Assembly: GCA_023362775.1 (NCBI GenBank)
Contig: JALMGJ010000003.1
Span: 581,001-645,000, forward strand
From: Charina bottae
Lineage: Eukaryota > Chordata > Lepidosauria > Squamata > Charinaidae
DNA: 64,000 bases
Reading direction: 5' to 3'
In this document: positions 1 through 9,014 of the stretch, in pieces
Layout of the letters: each line of letters opens with the position of its first letter
Numbering within the stretch: the first letter of the stretch is position 1
Translations under genes and position numbers: made by a program
Notes under the pieces: generated by a model
Seen by the model: only the letters and a program-made list of their open reading frames with translations
Told to the model about the DNA's origin: nothing
Database searches by the model: none

Positions 1-1
1 A

Positions 2-319
2 AATCAAAACTTCAGGCGGAAAAACAAATTGTCCCATGACAGTTCTTATTGGAAGATGAGGGCCATTATGCCAGCCTGCTGTTGCACGTGAAGTAAGCCA
101 AGTGGACATGTTAATAGGATGGAAATAACCATGTACTCCATCATACAAAGATTTTTCCTTTTCACGACAAAACCAACCATCAGTCATATTTGTGGCTTTT
201 TGGACAAATGATATAACCTTATACCAATAATTTGTTTCCCATTTCTTATTATAACTAGGATAGATCCATAATATAACTATTAATAACCCATATATTGTTG
301 TTAGTTTATGCAAAGCCAT
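2..319 (-). pseudogene. Start of an endogenous retrovirus envelope-like reading frame (runs off window)
   Basis: Read on the - strand, an ATG at 319-317 opens about 106 codons that stay open to the window edge. The first residues form a short basic-hydrophobic stretch like a signal peptide, followed by a Trp- and Cys-containing region typical of an extracellular protein. It lies directly downstream, in the same orientation, of the integrase-like end at 751-1536, which is where a retroviral env gene is expected. I infer an envelope surface subunit from this position and the signal-like N-terminus; no diagnostic motif is visible in the part present. The rest of the provirus lies outside the window. 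Confidence 0.5.
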
Positions 320-732
320 ATTAGTTAGAAAATAGATCAAACAAGAAAATTAAAATCAGTGTAGAACAAAATTCAAATAAAGTATATATATAATGGTTAA
401 ATGATAAAATATTACAAAAATCTCACGGTTTGTAAATCAATATTCTCTATGTTCATGGGTAGAACTTCAGAAGTTATTACTGGTATTATTTGCAACTTTC
501 CATTCTTATTTCTTTTCTGTGTTATCACCAAAACTTTGGTTCTTCTTCTGGGATCCCCTGGGATCCTAATAGGAATTACTGTGATGGATACCGGTCTGGG
601 TTCACTTCCTATAAAATCAATCTTTTCCTGTTAAACATTACAAATAATTATTATATAACAAAAAAAATATCTCATAGATGAGTTTATGGATAAATCAATG
701 TATATTTCTGGAATAAACATCTGGTTTCAGCT

Positions 733-752
733 CCTAAAAGAAAAGAAGAATT
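733..752 (-). promoter_or_regulatory. Possible env splice acceptor of the endogenous retrovirus
   Basis: On the - strand, just after the integrase-frame stop (TAA at 753-751), there is a pyrimidine-rich tract ending in TTTTAG, with the AG at 735-734. It is about 415 bases upstream of the env-like ATG. Retroviral env messages use an acceptor near the pol/env boundary, so the position fits. The assignment rests only on position and consensus. Confidence 0.3.
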
Positions 753-1536
753 ACGCATGCGCATGTGCATCATCAAGGGGCGTGGTGGCTCAGCGGGTAA
801 GACGCCAGGCTTGTCGATCGGAAGATTGCAAGTTCGGAGGTTCGAATCCGTAGCCCTGCATGCGGAGTGAGCTCCCACACTAGCTCCAGCTCTTGCCAAC
901 CTAGCAATTCGAAAGCATGCAAATGCAAGTAGATTAATAGGTACCACTTCGGTGGGAAGGTAACAGTGTTCCGCACGTGTCATGCGGCCACATGACCGCG
1001 GAAGCGTCTTCGGACAACGCTGGCTCTTCGGCTAGCAAACGGAGATGAGCACCGGCCCCTAGAGTCGGACACGACTGCACAAATGTGCGGGGGGTACCTT
1101 TACCTTTACCTTTATGTGCATCATCAGAAACAGGTTTAATTTGACTACGGTGCACCCATTTTTGATTACTTAAAAGATAACTTACTGGTGGAACACATTT
1201 CAGAATAACAAAAGGTCCTTTGTATCGTGGTGCCAAAGTGTGTTCCTTTTTCCCCAAACTTCTGTACATAACTTGAGATCCTATAGGTAAACATTCAACA
1301 GTATTTACCAATCCTTTATGTTTCTTTTCAATTTCTTGTTGTACAGTCTCTCGGGTTTCTTCTCTATCTTTTAACACATTAAACCATTGTTGTTCCATTT
1401 CACCTTGGACCCATAATGATGGAAATCCCAGTTCCATCTGTGTACCAAACAAAATTTCATATGGACTCATCCCCAATCTACTAATAGGGTATGCTATCAA
1501 CAAACATTTATTCCCTCTCTGCGTTACAGGGGCTTA
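751..1536 (-). pseudogene. Endogenous retrovirus pol, integrase C-terminal remnant
   Basis: The - strand frame contains a GMSPYEILFG block, typical of the end of the integrase catalytic core, followed by a C-terminal domain (LAPRYKGPFVIL, then WVHRSQIKPV). These resemble integrases of class I/epsilon-like vertebrate retroviruses rather than the gypsy chromodomain type seen at 35.7 kb. The SINE at 776-1113 interrupts the frame close to its end, and the stop is at 753-751. Upstream the frame is open only to about 1536, where a stop appears. The D,D,E catalytic residues are not in the remaining part. Genus cannot be fixed from this fragment. Confidence 0.75.
776..1113 (+). mobile_element. Sauria-type tRNA-derived SINE with ACCTTT tail
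   Basis: The head is tRNA-like, with a pol III A box near 787 (GGCTCAGCGGGTAAGACG) and a B box GGTTCGAATCC at 839-849. The body ends in AGTCGGACACGACT, a string also present at the 3' ends of the BovB copies in this window, and then a short (ACCTTT)n tail. It is flanked by a perfect 13-bp duplication ATGTGCATCATCA at 763-775 and 1114-1126, so the insertion is complete. It lies inside the retroviral integrase frame and is younger than the provirus. The family is known to be mobilised by BovB. Confidence 0.92.
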
Positions 1537-1706
1537 TCAATATAATCAATCTATAAATATAAAAGTAGGCTTCAAGGATTTTCAAATCATTTGCAAAAAG
1601 AAAGGGGAGGGCAAAAATCCCCTAATGCAGGGGTCGGCAAACTTTTTTTGCCGGGAGCCATTTTGACATGCTCGTGCACATTTTGAAGTGCTCGAGAGCC
1701 AGGGGG

Positions 1707-1858
1707 CGGGGTTTGCGTGCGGGAGCCAATCGCGTGGAAGGGGGCGGGTTTTGCGGGCGGGAGCCAATCGCATAGAAGGGGGCGGGTTTTGTGGGCGGGA
1801 GCCAATCGCGTGGAAGGGGGCGGGGTTTGCGGGCGGGAGCCAATCGCATGGAAGGGGG
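1707..1858 (+). repeat. Four tandem 38-bp units with GC box and CCAAT box
   Basis: Four copies start at 1707, 1745, 1783 and 1821. Each carries GGGCGGGAGCCAATCGC, which combines an Sp1-type GC box with a CCAAT (NF-Y) core. A further single copy lies near the other end at about 5153-5190. Units differ by a few substitutions. Similar GC-box/CCAAT units, in reverse orientation, occur in the hAT element at 6.96-7.07 kb, and in + orientation in the hAT end at 48.40-48.46 kb. They may be subterminal transposase-binding repeats or promoter elements; the sequence alone does not decide. Confidence 0.85.
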
Positions 1859-1993
1859 CGGGGGGCTCACGGAGGGAGGGGGTGCAGCCAGCGGCTCCGC
1901 GCAGCCAGCGGCTCCGCGAACCCGGCCCGGCCGCCCCACCGGGAGTGGCGGGGAAACAGCTGCCACCCTCCGCTACCCAGAATATCGTGGGGC

Positions 1994-2389
1994 AAAGGGA
2001 AACCTGCCCGGAGGGGTCATCAGGAGCACAGGATCCGGCCCCAGCCCAGCCCGGCCCGCAGCTTCGGCGCCCTCCCCTCGCCATCGCGAAAGTCCCAGGC
2101 GACGGCGGGGGCATGTTCGACCTGCTCGTGCAGCATGGGGCGGCCGCCCCCGGAGACTCCGCGGCCCCCCGGCTGCAGCTCTTCCACCGCCTCTCCTCCT
2201 CTCTGGCAGCCGGGGGGCCGCGGAGTCTCCGGGGGCGGCCGCCCCGTGCTGCACGAGCAGGTCGAACATGTCCCCGCCGTCGCCTGGGACTTTCGCGATG
2301 GCGAGGGGAGGGCGCCGAAGCTGCGGGCCGGGCTGGGCTGGGGCCGGATCCTGTGCTCCTGATGACCCCTCCGGGCAGGTTTCCCTTTG
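1994..2389. repeat. Inverted repeat with ~183-bp GC-rich arms
   Basis: Left arm 1994-2176 and right arm 2206-2389 are near-identical reverse complements separated by about 29 bp. Each arm contains a stretch with GTCCCAGGCGACGGCGGGG and a frame starting MFDLLVQHG. The arrangement suggests an internal GC-rich segment was duplicated head-to-head inside the hAT element. A second, smaller inverted pair (2400-2429 with 2474-2503, core AACCAGGCTTG) follows directly. Confidence 0.85.
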
Positions 2390-3184
2390 TCGTGGGGCAA
2401 ATGAACCAGGCTTGCGGCCGATGGAGCAACAGCAGAAGTTGATATTGCTCCTCCGCTTACCAGCGCCTGAATTTTGCTCCATCGGCCACAAGCCTGGTTC
2501 ATTCTGAGAGAAACAGAGAGATTTCTGCCTGCCGCTCTTTCTTCCCAGCTGAGCGAGGCCCCGCGCTGGTATTTTTGGAGCGCTTCCGCGCGCAGCTGAG
2601 CGAGGCCCCGTGTCAGTCTTTTTGGAGCGCTTCCGCACGCAGCTGAGCGCTGGGCTGTGGAAATGCGCTCCAAAAACACCGGTGCGGGGCCTCGCTCAGC
2701 TGCGCTGGGCTGTTGCTCCGCTCCAGTTCTCGGCCCTGACCACCCGCCTGGGGCTGCTGGGAGATGTGGTTCAGCCGCTTCTGGAGAAGACCTCCCCCCG
2801 CGCACCTGCAGCAACGCGTGCAAAAGGGGAGCGGGCGTGTGTGCGCGTGCAAAAGGGCTGAGAAGGGCTCCCCTCTCCCCGCCACGCTTGCAAGGTCTCG
2901 CCTACCGCTTCTCCCCGGGGCGTCTGCAAAGGGGCGTGCCACTCGCCCCGCGCCCGTCGCTGCAAAGGGCATCTCCCCCGCCGTTTACCCGGACGTTCAG
3001 GCGCCACAGGAAGAGCCGTGGGGGGGCTCTGCATCCGGAGGCCCGGCTGCACGCTCACTAGCGGAGAGGAAGAGGAAACGCGGCCCCTCCCCCGCTTCAG
3101 GGGAGCTGCCGCCGCCGCCAGGTGGGTCCCCTCAGGGCGGCAGCAAAGAGGCCACGGGCGCAGGAAGCAGCAGCCGGAGGCCGC

Positions 3185-3465
3185 CTCGCCTCTGCCGCTC
3201 TCCGCAAAGCTCCTGGTTGATCTTGATGTTTCCTTTTCCTCCCCTTCAATACGTTCCAGCAAGCGAGGTGGAAGCGGAGAGCGGCAGAGGTGAGGCGGCC
3301 TCCGGCTGCTGCTTCCTGCACCCGTGGCCTCTGCTGCTGCCGCTGCCCGCCTCTGCCGCTCTCCGCTTCCACCTCGCTTGCTGGAACATATTGAAGGGGA
3401 GGAAAAGGAAACATTAAGATCAACCAGGAGCTTTGCGGAGAAGCGGAGAGCGGCAGAGGCGAGGC
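3185..3465. repeat. Nested inverted repeat, third palindromic module of the hAT element
   Basis: The segment CTCTGCCGCTCTCCG...GAGAGCGGCAGAGG at about 3190-3293 recurs in reverse complement at about 3348-3463. Shared internal blocks are TTCAATACGTTCCAGCAAGC and TGTTTCCTTTTCCTCCCC with few differences. One orientation reads as a short Glu/Arg-rich frame (IEGEEKET), but there are no start or splice signals to call an exon. Confidence 0.75.
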
Positions 3466-3844
3466 GGGCGGCGACGGCAGCAAAGAGGCCACGGGCGCAG
3501 GAAGCAGCAGCCGGAGGCTCGTCTGGCCCCGCGGCGCGCCGAGGGCGAAGAGCCGCCTGCTCTCCCCTTGGCCGCCTCCGGTCACTACAGTCGCCCTGGC
3601 ATCTCCCTTTGGCCTGCTGTCCGCGGCCCCTGCCCCCGCCCCAGCGCCCAGCCCTGTCCCCCCCGCCTCCCTCCCTGCAGGCAGCGGACTAACTCGGCGA
3701 GGAAGCCCTTGATGGCGGCTTCCCTCATGCACGCACGCCCAGGCGGTTGCGGAGCTCAGCTCAGGAGAGGCGGCGGGAAGGAGGGAGCGTCGTAGAGCAT
3801 GTGCAGAGGGCTCTGCTGGGTGCCACGGCGTTCCCGGGCAGAGC

Positions 3845-4475
3845 GGAAGGCTGCGCCCTCTCCACCGGGCGGGACCTGCGCCTCCTTCCCTGCGGGCGGG
3901 CGAGGCAGGGAGAGAAGGGGAGAGGGAGGGGCTCCCTCTCCGGCCTCTGCGCCCCTTCAGGCCCGTCTCTCCGAGGGGGGCAGCGGGAGGGAACTCCCCG
4001 TCCAAGGGGAAGCACTGGGAACCAGCGGCGGAGGTTGGCCGGCTCCTAGAGCGGCTGCCGCGGGCAACAAAACCTGGGGCGCGGGAGAGTGGAAGGCTGC
4101 GCCCTCTCCACCGGGCGGGACCCGCGCCTCCTTCCCTGCGGGCGGGCGAGGCAGGGAGAGAAGGGGAGATGGAGGGTCTCCCTCTCCGGCCTCTGCGCCC
4201 CTTCAGGCCCGTCTCTCCGAGGGGGCGGCGGGAGGGAACTCCCCGTCCAAGGGGAAGCGCTGGGAACCAGTGGTGGAGGTTGGCTGGCTCCTAGAGCGGT
4301 TGCCGCGGGCAACAAAACCTGGGGCGCGGGAGGGCGGAAGGCTGCGCCCTCTTCACCGGGCGGGACCCGCGCCTCCTTCCCTGCGGGCGGGCAAGGCAGG
4401 GAGAGAAGGGGAGATGGAGGGGCTCCCTCTCCGGCCTCTGCGCCCCTTCAGGCCCGTCTCTGCGAGGCGCGGCGC
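3845..4475 (+). repeat. Tandem repeat, ~245-bp unit, about 2.6 copies
   Basis: Copies begin with GGAAGGCTGCGCCCTC at 3845, 4091 and 4336, giving a period of 246 and 245 bp. The third copy is cut at about 4475, where a different module begins. Copies differ by scattered substitutions, many at CpG. A terminal block of the unit reads CAACAAAACCTGGGGCGCGGG. Confidence 0.88.
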
Positions 4476-5138
4476 AGCAGGGAGGCGCTGCTGGCCCGGG
4501 ACGCGGCGCTGTCGGAGGCAGCGCAGGAGCGGCTTCAGGGGCTGCTGCGGCTGGAGATGGCGCTGCTCCGTGGCATCCAGGTGCTGGGCGAGGGCGCAGG
4601 CCCGGGACGCGAGTGGCAGGGCGGCGCAGGGGGCCTGGCCGGGGCGGTGGCGGTGGCGGCGGGGGGACGGAGCCGGCGGAGGTTTGCCGGGCGGCAGGAC
4701 GGGGCGGGCGGCGCTGCTGGGGCTGGTGGCGGAGCTGGAGGGAGCAGAGGGACCAGGCGTTCCTGTGGGCGCAGCCCGCGCTCTGTAACCCGCCTTGGAG
4801 AAGCGGCCGCGGGAGGCCCTCCGGGTGCACTCTCCCGCCCCATCAATCCCCCCACCCCGCCGTTCGGCGTCCTCTCCCCCCGCTAACCCGAGCCCTGCGG
4901 CGGCCGGGGCAGCCGAGCCAGGCTCGGACCGGAGGCGGCCAAGGGGAGAGCAGGCGGCTCTTTGCCCTGCGCCGCCCTGCCGCTCGCGTCCCGGGCCCGT
5001 GCCCTCGCCCAGCACCTGGATGCCGCGGAGCAGCGCCATCTCCAGCCGCAGCAGCCCCTGCGGCCGCTCCTGCGCCGCCTCCGACGGCGCCGCGTCCCGG
5101 GCCAGCAGCGCCTCCCTGCTGCGCCGGGCCTCGCTCAG
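4462..5138. repeat. Head-to-head duplicated coding-like module in the hAT element
   Basis: The segment 4476-4640 (+) and 4963-5138 (-) are the same module in inverted orientation, about 95% identical. In the same frame both read a helix-rich peptide (SREALLARDAA, then EAAQER, then GLLRLEMALLRGIQVLGEG) and differ by both synonymous and non-synonymous changes. A related short block (RAACSPLGRLRS) appears both beside the - copy and at about 3525-3590. I cannot name a parent gene. Coding origin is an inference from the uninterrupted amphipathic frame; lack of stops is weak evidence at this GC content. Confidence 0.6.
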
Positions 5139-5284
5139 TGTGAGAGCCAGGGGGCGGGGTTTGCGGGCGGGGGCCAATCGCGTGGAAGGGGCGGAGGTGA
5201 GTTCAGCTGCGGAAGAGCCACACTCAAGGGGCCAAAGAGCCACATCTGGCTCGCGAGCCGCCATTTCCGACCCTTGCCCTAATG

Positions 5285-6540
5285 CAGTTACTCACTTCAC
5301 CAACTGCCTCCCCCAACCATTTAATAGTTTCTAGAGGGGCTGTTGGAAGAGTGTGCTCATTATCAAACTTTTCCAAAAATGTGACTGGATTCCAAATCAC
5401 CATCTGCTCAATGCTTAATGTTGATAAATTTAGCATAATTTTTGTATAAATACATTTTTATTTTATCAAAGTAGAGATTTGCACTGAACTAAACTCTTTA
5501 TTTTTCTTCTTTTGGAATCACTATCCTTTTATTTACGAGTTTGTATAAGGAGCAAAGTGTTTGTGCTAAGTGTAGGAAGATCCCAGCACTTTTCAGAATT
5601 GCTGCAATTCCTTCACCTTCTGGGGAAGGGAAAATTTTGTATCTTATCACCCATGGTGTGAGGCAAAATTCATGTCCTTTCTGACCATAGGACTCCTAAA
5701 AATGTTTGCAAGTCAGTTGAACACTTCTGCAATAAAAATAAATCATCAAAGATTAACATTAGTACAATAATGCATGTCTCCATACCCTGACAGGGCAGGG
5801 CTGAATGCAGCAACCTTGGGGCAAAAGCATTAACAGTTTTATCATTAGCCACTGGAAAACTAGAATCAGCTCCCTGGCTAAAGTTCCAGGAGACAAAAGG
5901 TTAGTTTCCAATATTAGCAAAATACAAATTCCCATTGAATGACAGAGTCTGCTCTGCTGCCTTCACTAAGTGCAGAATAAAGATCCGTAAGGAAATCCAA
6001 AGTCCTCTCTCACTTCTGTTAGTAAAAAAAAACTGCTGTTTCGCCCCTCCTTCCCGTTTTCATTTGACCAAACGCCAGGAGTAGAAATCATTTCTTGTTT
6101 AGATAAAAGCAACATTATACTATTCAATTACCAAAAACTTTAATGCCAATTAATTTCTCAATAACTTCATTTGCCATGTTGAGGGACAAATGAAATTCAA
6201 TTAACTTCCCTTTATAATCCATATACAGTTTTACCACCCCTCCTTTTTTTTTTCTCTCTCTGTCCAAGAGTCCATACCAGCCAATGCTGGACTCCTGCTG
6301 CAAAACAAGGGGGGCGAAATTGCTGGTAAAAAAAAAAAAAAGACCTGGAATGCTTATTATGTACAGACCTGGAAAGGTTGTGTAACAGATAAGCAATAAA
6401 CAAATCATTGCTTCTCTGAAACTCCCTAGATCCTGTTATTCTGTCTGAATAACACAAGAATAAAAGAACCATTGTTGAAACTTTACATGGAGTAAGTTAT
6501 ACTCATTAAAGTGGATTTTATGACATAAGGACCACACATT
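5285..6540. other. AT-rich stretch, no gene recognised
   Basis: Between the hAT element and the CR1 fragment there are only short frames (for example - strand 5224-5436 and 6124-6408) with no recognisable domain. Homopolymer runs occur at 6245-6255 and 6331-6343. It could be older provirus sequence continuing from the left, because it was contiguous with 1-1627 before the hAT insertion, but I see no gag or pol motif. Confidence 0.5.
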
Positions 6541-8640
6541 GGGTATAGTTGCTCAAACAGCTGTGAATCCACCTGCTAGTGAGACCATCCATCCCACCTT
6601 ATTCCATTTTGTCAAGAAGGCGGCGATGGTTAACTTTATCAAATGCCTTACTGATGTCTAAGTGTACTATATCCACAACATTCCCTTGGTCTACTAATTA
6701 GTCATTTTGTCAAAAAAAGCAATAAGATTTGTCCAGCATGACCTGTTTTTAACAAACCCATGCTGGCATCATCTTGTCCCACTGCTTGATGATCTTTTCT
6801 AGGATCTTCCTAGATACAATTGTCAAGCTGGCCAGTCTGTGGTTTCCTGGGTCCACGTTTTTTCACCTTTTTTAGGCTGACCATATTTCCTTCAGACAAA
6901 AACGGGACTTTTGGGATGGCAAAATGGGACAGGGTCTTATGCCACCATGCCGGCCTCCAAACCCTGCCCCCCAGTCCACGCAATTGGCTCCCACCTGCAA
7001 ACCCCGCCCCCGCCCCACATGATTGGCTCCTGCCTGCAAACCCCGCCCCCATCAGCATGATTGGCTTGGATTTTAATTCCCCCCCCCCGATTTTTAAAGG
7101 TTTTTTTTTTTCTTCTAGCAGTAAATGGTGCGGCAGAGCTGGTGTGTTTGGGGGAGGCCAGAGTACACACACTGTGCACACAGCACCGTCATCGGCTGGG
7201 GAACAAGGGGTGGGGATGGAGGGGATGGAGGCCCACCACTGCCCCATCCCCCTCGGGCTTGGCCAAGGGAGGGAGGAGAGTCGCTGCTTCTGCCACCGCC
7301 GCAGAGCAGGAGAAGCAGGAGGAGCCGGCTGCGCTCGGCAGCTTCAGCCACACCACTCCTCCCCTTGCTGCCCGCTGAAGCTCCCCAGGGTGGCCGGCTC
7401 CTGCTTCTCCTGGGCCCGACAACTCTCCTCCCTTGGCCAAGCCCGATCAGATGTGCGCACACACACACACGCGCACCCCACACCCTCTTTCTCCAGCCTC
7501 CTTATGACCAAATGCACCCACACCTGTTGCAGGGAGGCTGGAGAAAGAGGGTGTGGGGTGCGTGTGTGTGTGTGCATCTGATCGGGCTTGGCCGAGGGAG
7601 GAGAGTTGTCGACCACTCCGCCCCTTGCTGCCCGCTGAAGCTCCCCAGGGTGGCCGGCTCCTGCTTCTCCTGCTCAGCGGCCCGACAACTCTCCTCCCTT
7701 GGCCAAGCCCGATCAGATGCACACACACACACACACACACACCATACCCTCTTTCTCCAGCCTCCCTGCAACAGGTGCAGGTGCATTTGGTCATGGGGAG
7801 GCTGGAGAAAGAGGGTGTGGGGTGCGTGCGTGTGTGTGTGTGCGATTACGCTGAGCAAGTAATCCGCGCACGCGCACACACACACACACACACGCACGCA
7901 TGCACCCCACACCCTTTTTCTCCAGCCTCCCTGCAACAGGTGCGGGTGCATTTGGTCATGGGGAGGCTGGAGAAAGAGGTTGTGGGGTGCGTGTGTGTGT
8001 GTGTGTGCGCGCGATTACACTAAGCAAGTAATCTGCGCGTGCGCACACGCACACACGCACCCTCTTTCCACAACCTTCCCATGCCTGCTTTTCCTGGCCT
8101 CACCACTGCTGGGCAGACAATCTCAGGATCAGGTAAGGAGGCAGGAACCTGGACTGTGGTGCTGTGTCTGCTGCTGGGCTCGCACGTGGCAACTGCGCTT
8201 CCAGTTGCCACGCTGATAGGGCCTCTTCCGGGCTGCCTCCAATGGCAAGTCCGGCTCCAGTCCTCCTTCCTGTCTTCCCGTCCTCCTTCCCGCCGGGTTT
8301 AAAAAAGGGACAAAATTGAGATTTTGATCAAAACGATGGGACGGTTGAAAAATGCTAAAATAACGGGACTGTCCCATTCAAAACAGGACGTATGGTCACC
8401 CTAACCTTTTTAAAGATGGGAACAGTCTTCTTCCATCTTCTTGCACTTCCCCACTTCTCCAAAAATCCTTAAAGGTTATAGTCAGGGGTTCTGAGATCAG
8501 TTTCCTTAGTACCTGGGATACGTTATACATAATCCATCGAATCCCAGAGACTTAAATTCATTCAAAGGAGCTAGGTATTCAACATATTCCTAGATAACTC
8601 AGGCATATGATTTGTGAAGATTTCACCTATATCTTCTGTT
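6541..8640 (-). mobile_element. CR1 LINE reverse transcriptase fragment, split by a hAT element
   Basis: On the - strand the right part (8412-8640) encodes the WKKTVPIFKK block. After the hAT insertion (6873-8403) the left part resumes with LASLTIVSRKILEKIIK and VDIVHLDISKAFDKVNH. These are reverse-transcriptase motifs of the CR1/L3 type, in correct order across the insertion. Stops and frameshifts are present, so this is an old dead copy. The left boundary near 6541 and the right boundary near 8640 are approximate. Confidence 0.8.
6873..8403. mobile_element. Non-autonomous hAT-like element, 1.53 kb, TAGG(C/G)TGACC ends
   Basis: Inverted ends TAGGCTGACCATA (6873) and TATGGTCACCCTA (to 8403) are flanked by a perfect 8-bp duplication ACCTTTTT at 6865-6872 and 8404-8411. 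The interior has reverse GC-box/CCAAT units (6960-7070), then several rearranged copies of a CA-rich module. Each of these modules has arms ACCCTCTTTCTCCAGCCTCC and its reverse complement around a short CAACAGGTGCGGGTG core (about 7480-7560, 7744-7822 and 7905-7985). A second module (GCTGAAGCTCCCCAGGGTGG to the CAACTCTCCTCCCTTGGCC block) repeats at 7372 and 7633. No transposase is encoded. It inserted into the CR1 copy. Confidence 0.85.
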
Positions 8641-8790
8641 TAGTTGGTTGGCCTATAGTACACACCCATTTTTGTTTCTTCTTACCTTTGATTTTGATAT
8701 ACCCCTTTCCCAGTTTTGAATGATTTAGTTGCTGTATATCCTGTTCTAACCATTGGTTCTTCTGTGGATAGCTCTTTAAAAAAAAACTGT

Positions 8791-8924
8791 GGATAGCTCT
8801 TTAAAAACTGGGTATACTGAGGTACCTCATCTGCCTATTGAAGAAATTAGAAGATTATCATCTTCTAATTTCTTCAATAGGCAGATGAGGTACCTCAGTA
8901 TACCCAGTTTTTAAAGAGCTATCC
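8791..8924. repeat. Perfect palindrome, 65-bp arms, 4-bp loop
   Basis: Arms 8791-8855 and 8860-8924 are exact reverse complements over 65 bases with loop TATC. A partial direct copy of the arm start (TGGATAGCTCTTTAAA) lies just upstream at 8765-8780. The sequence is BovB-fragment derived. It resembles a template-switch foldback, either real or from library preparation. Confidence 0.95.
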
Positions 8925-9014
8925 AGTTTGTTGTCATCTACATAGTCAAAAGCCCTTGTATAATCAATTCAGAAAAGAATCTTTTTAGAATCTCCTTGCC
9001 TTTTCCAGCTACTA

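Larger units (their letters stand above)
1628..5276. mobile_element. Large GC-rich non-autonomous hAT element, composite with internal inverted and tandem modules
   Basis: The ends are CAGGGGTCGG (1628) and CCGACCCTTG (5267-5276), inverted with one mismatch, and they are flanked by a perfect 8-bp duplication CCCTAATG (1620-1627 and 5277-5284). An 8-bp duplication with CAGGGGT-type ends is diagnostic of the hAT superfamily (Charlie-like). The right end also carries AGCCACATCTGGCTCGCGAG, common in this group. No transposase motif is seen. The 3.65-kb interior is extremely GC- and CpG-rich, unlike the AT-rich surroundings. It is assembled from a 38-bp promoter-like tandem, three inverted repeats, a 245-bp tandem and a head-to-head duplicated module. 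Many overlapping open frames on both strands are by-products of GC richness. Confidence 0.88.

Noticed and set aside
401..681. Two short + strand frames at 401-681
   Set aside because: They are antisense to the retroviral pol-env interval, with no domain or codon support.
776..850. tRNA gene in the SINE head
   Set aside because: A and B boxes are present, but the sequence continues into a SINE body and tail with target duplications; it is not a tRNA locus.
1707..1858. Regular 38-bp repeats resembling a CRISPR array
   Set aside because: The units are contiguous with no unique spacers, and the genome is vertebrate. They are a tandem repeat.
1587..5334. Many long overlapping open frames on both strands, up to about 300 codons
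   Set aside because: They overlap in several frames within a repeat-rich, very GC-rich hAT interior where stops are rare. They lack domains and consistent starts, so they are compositional by-products.
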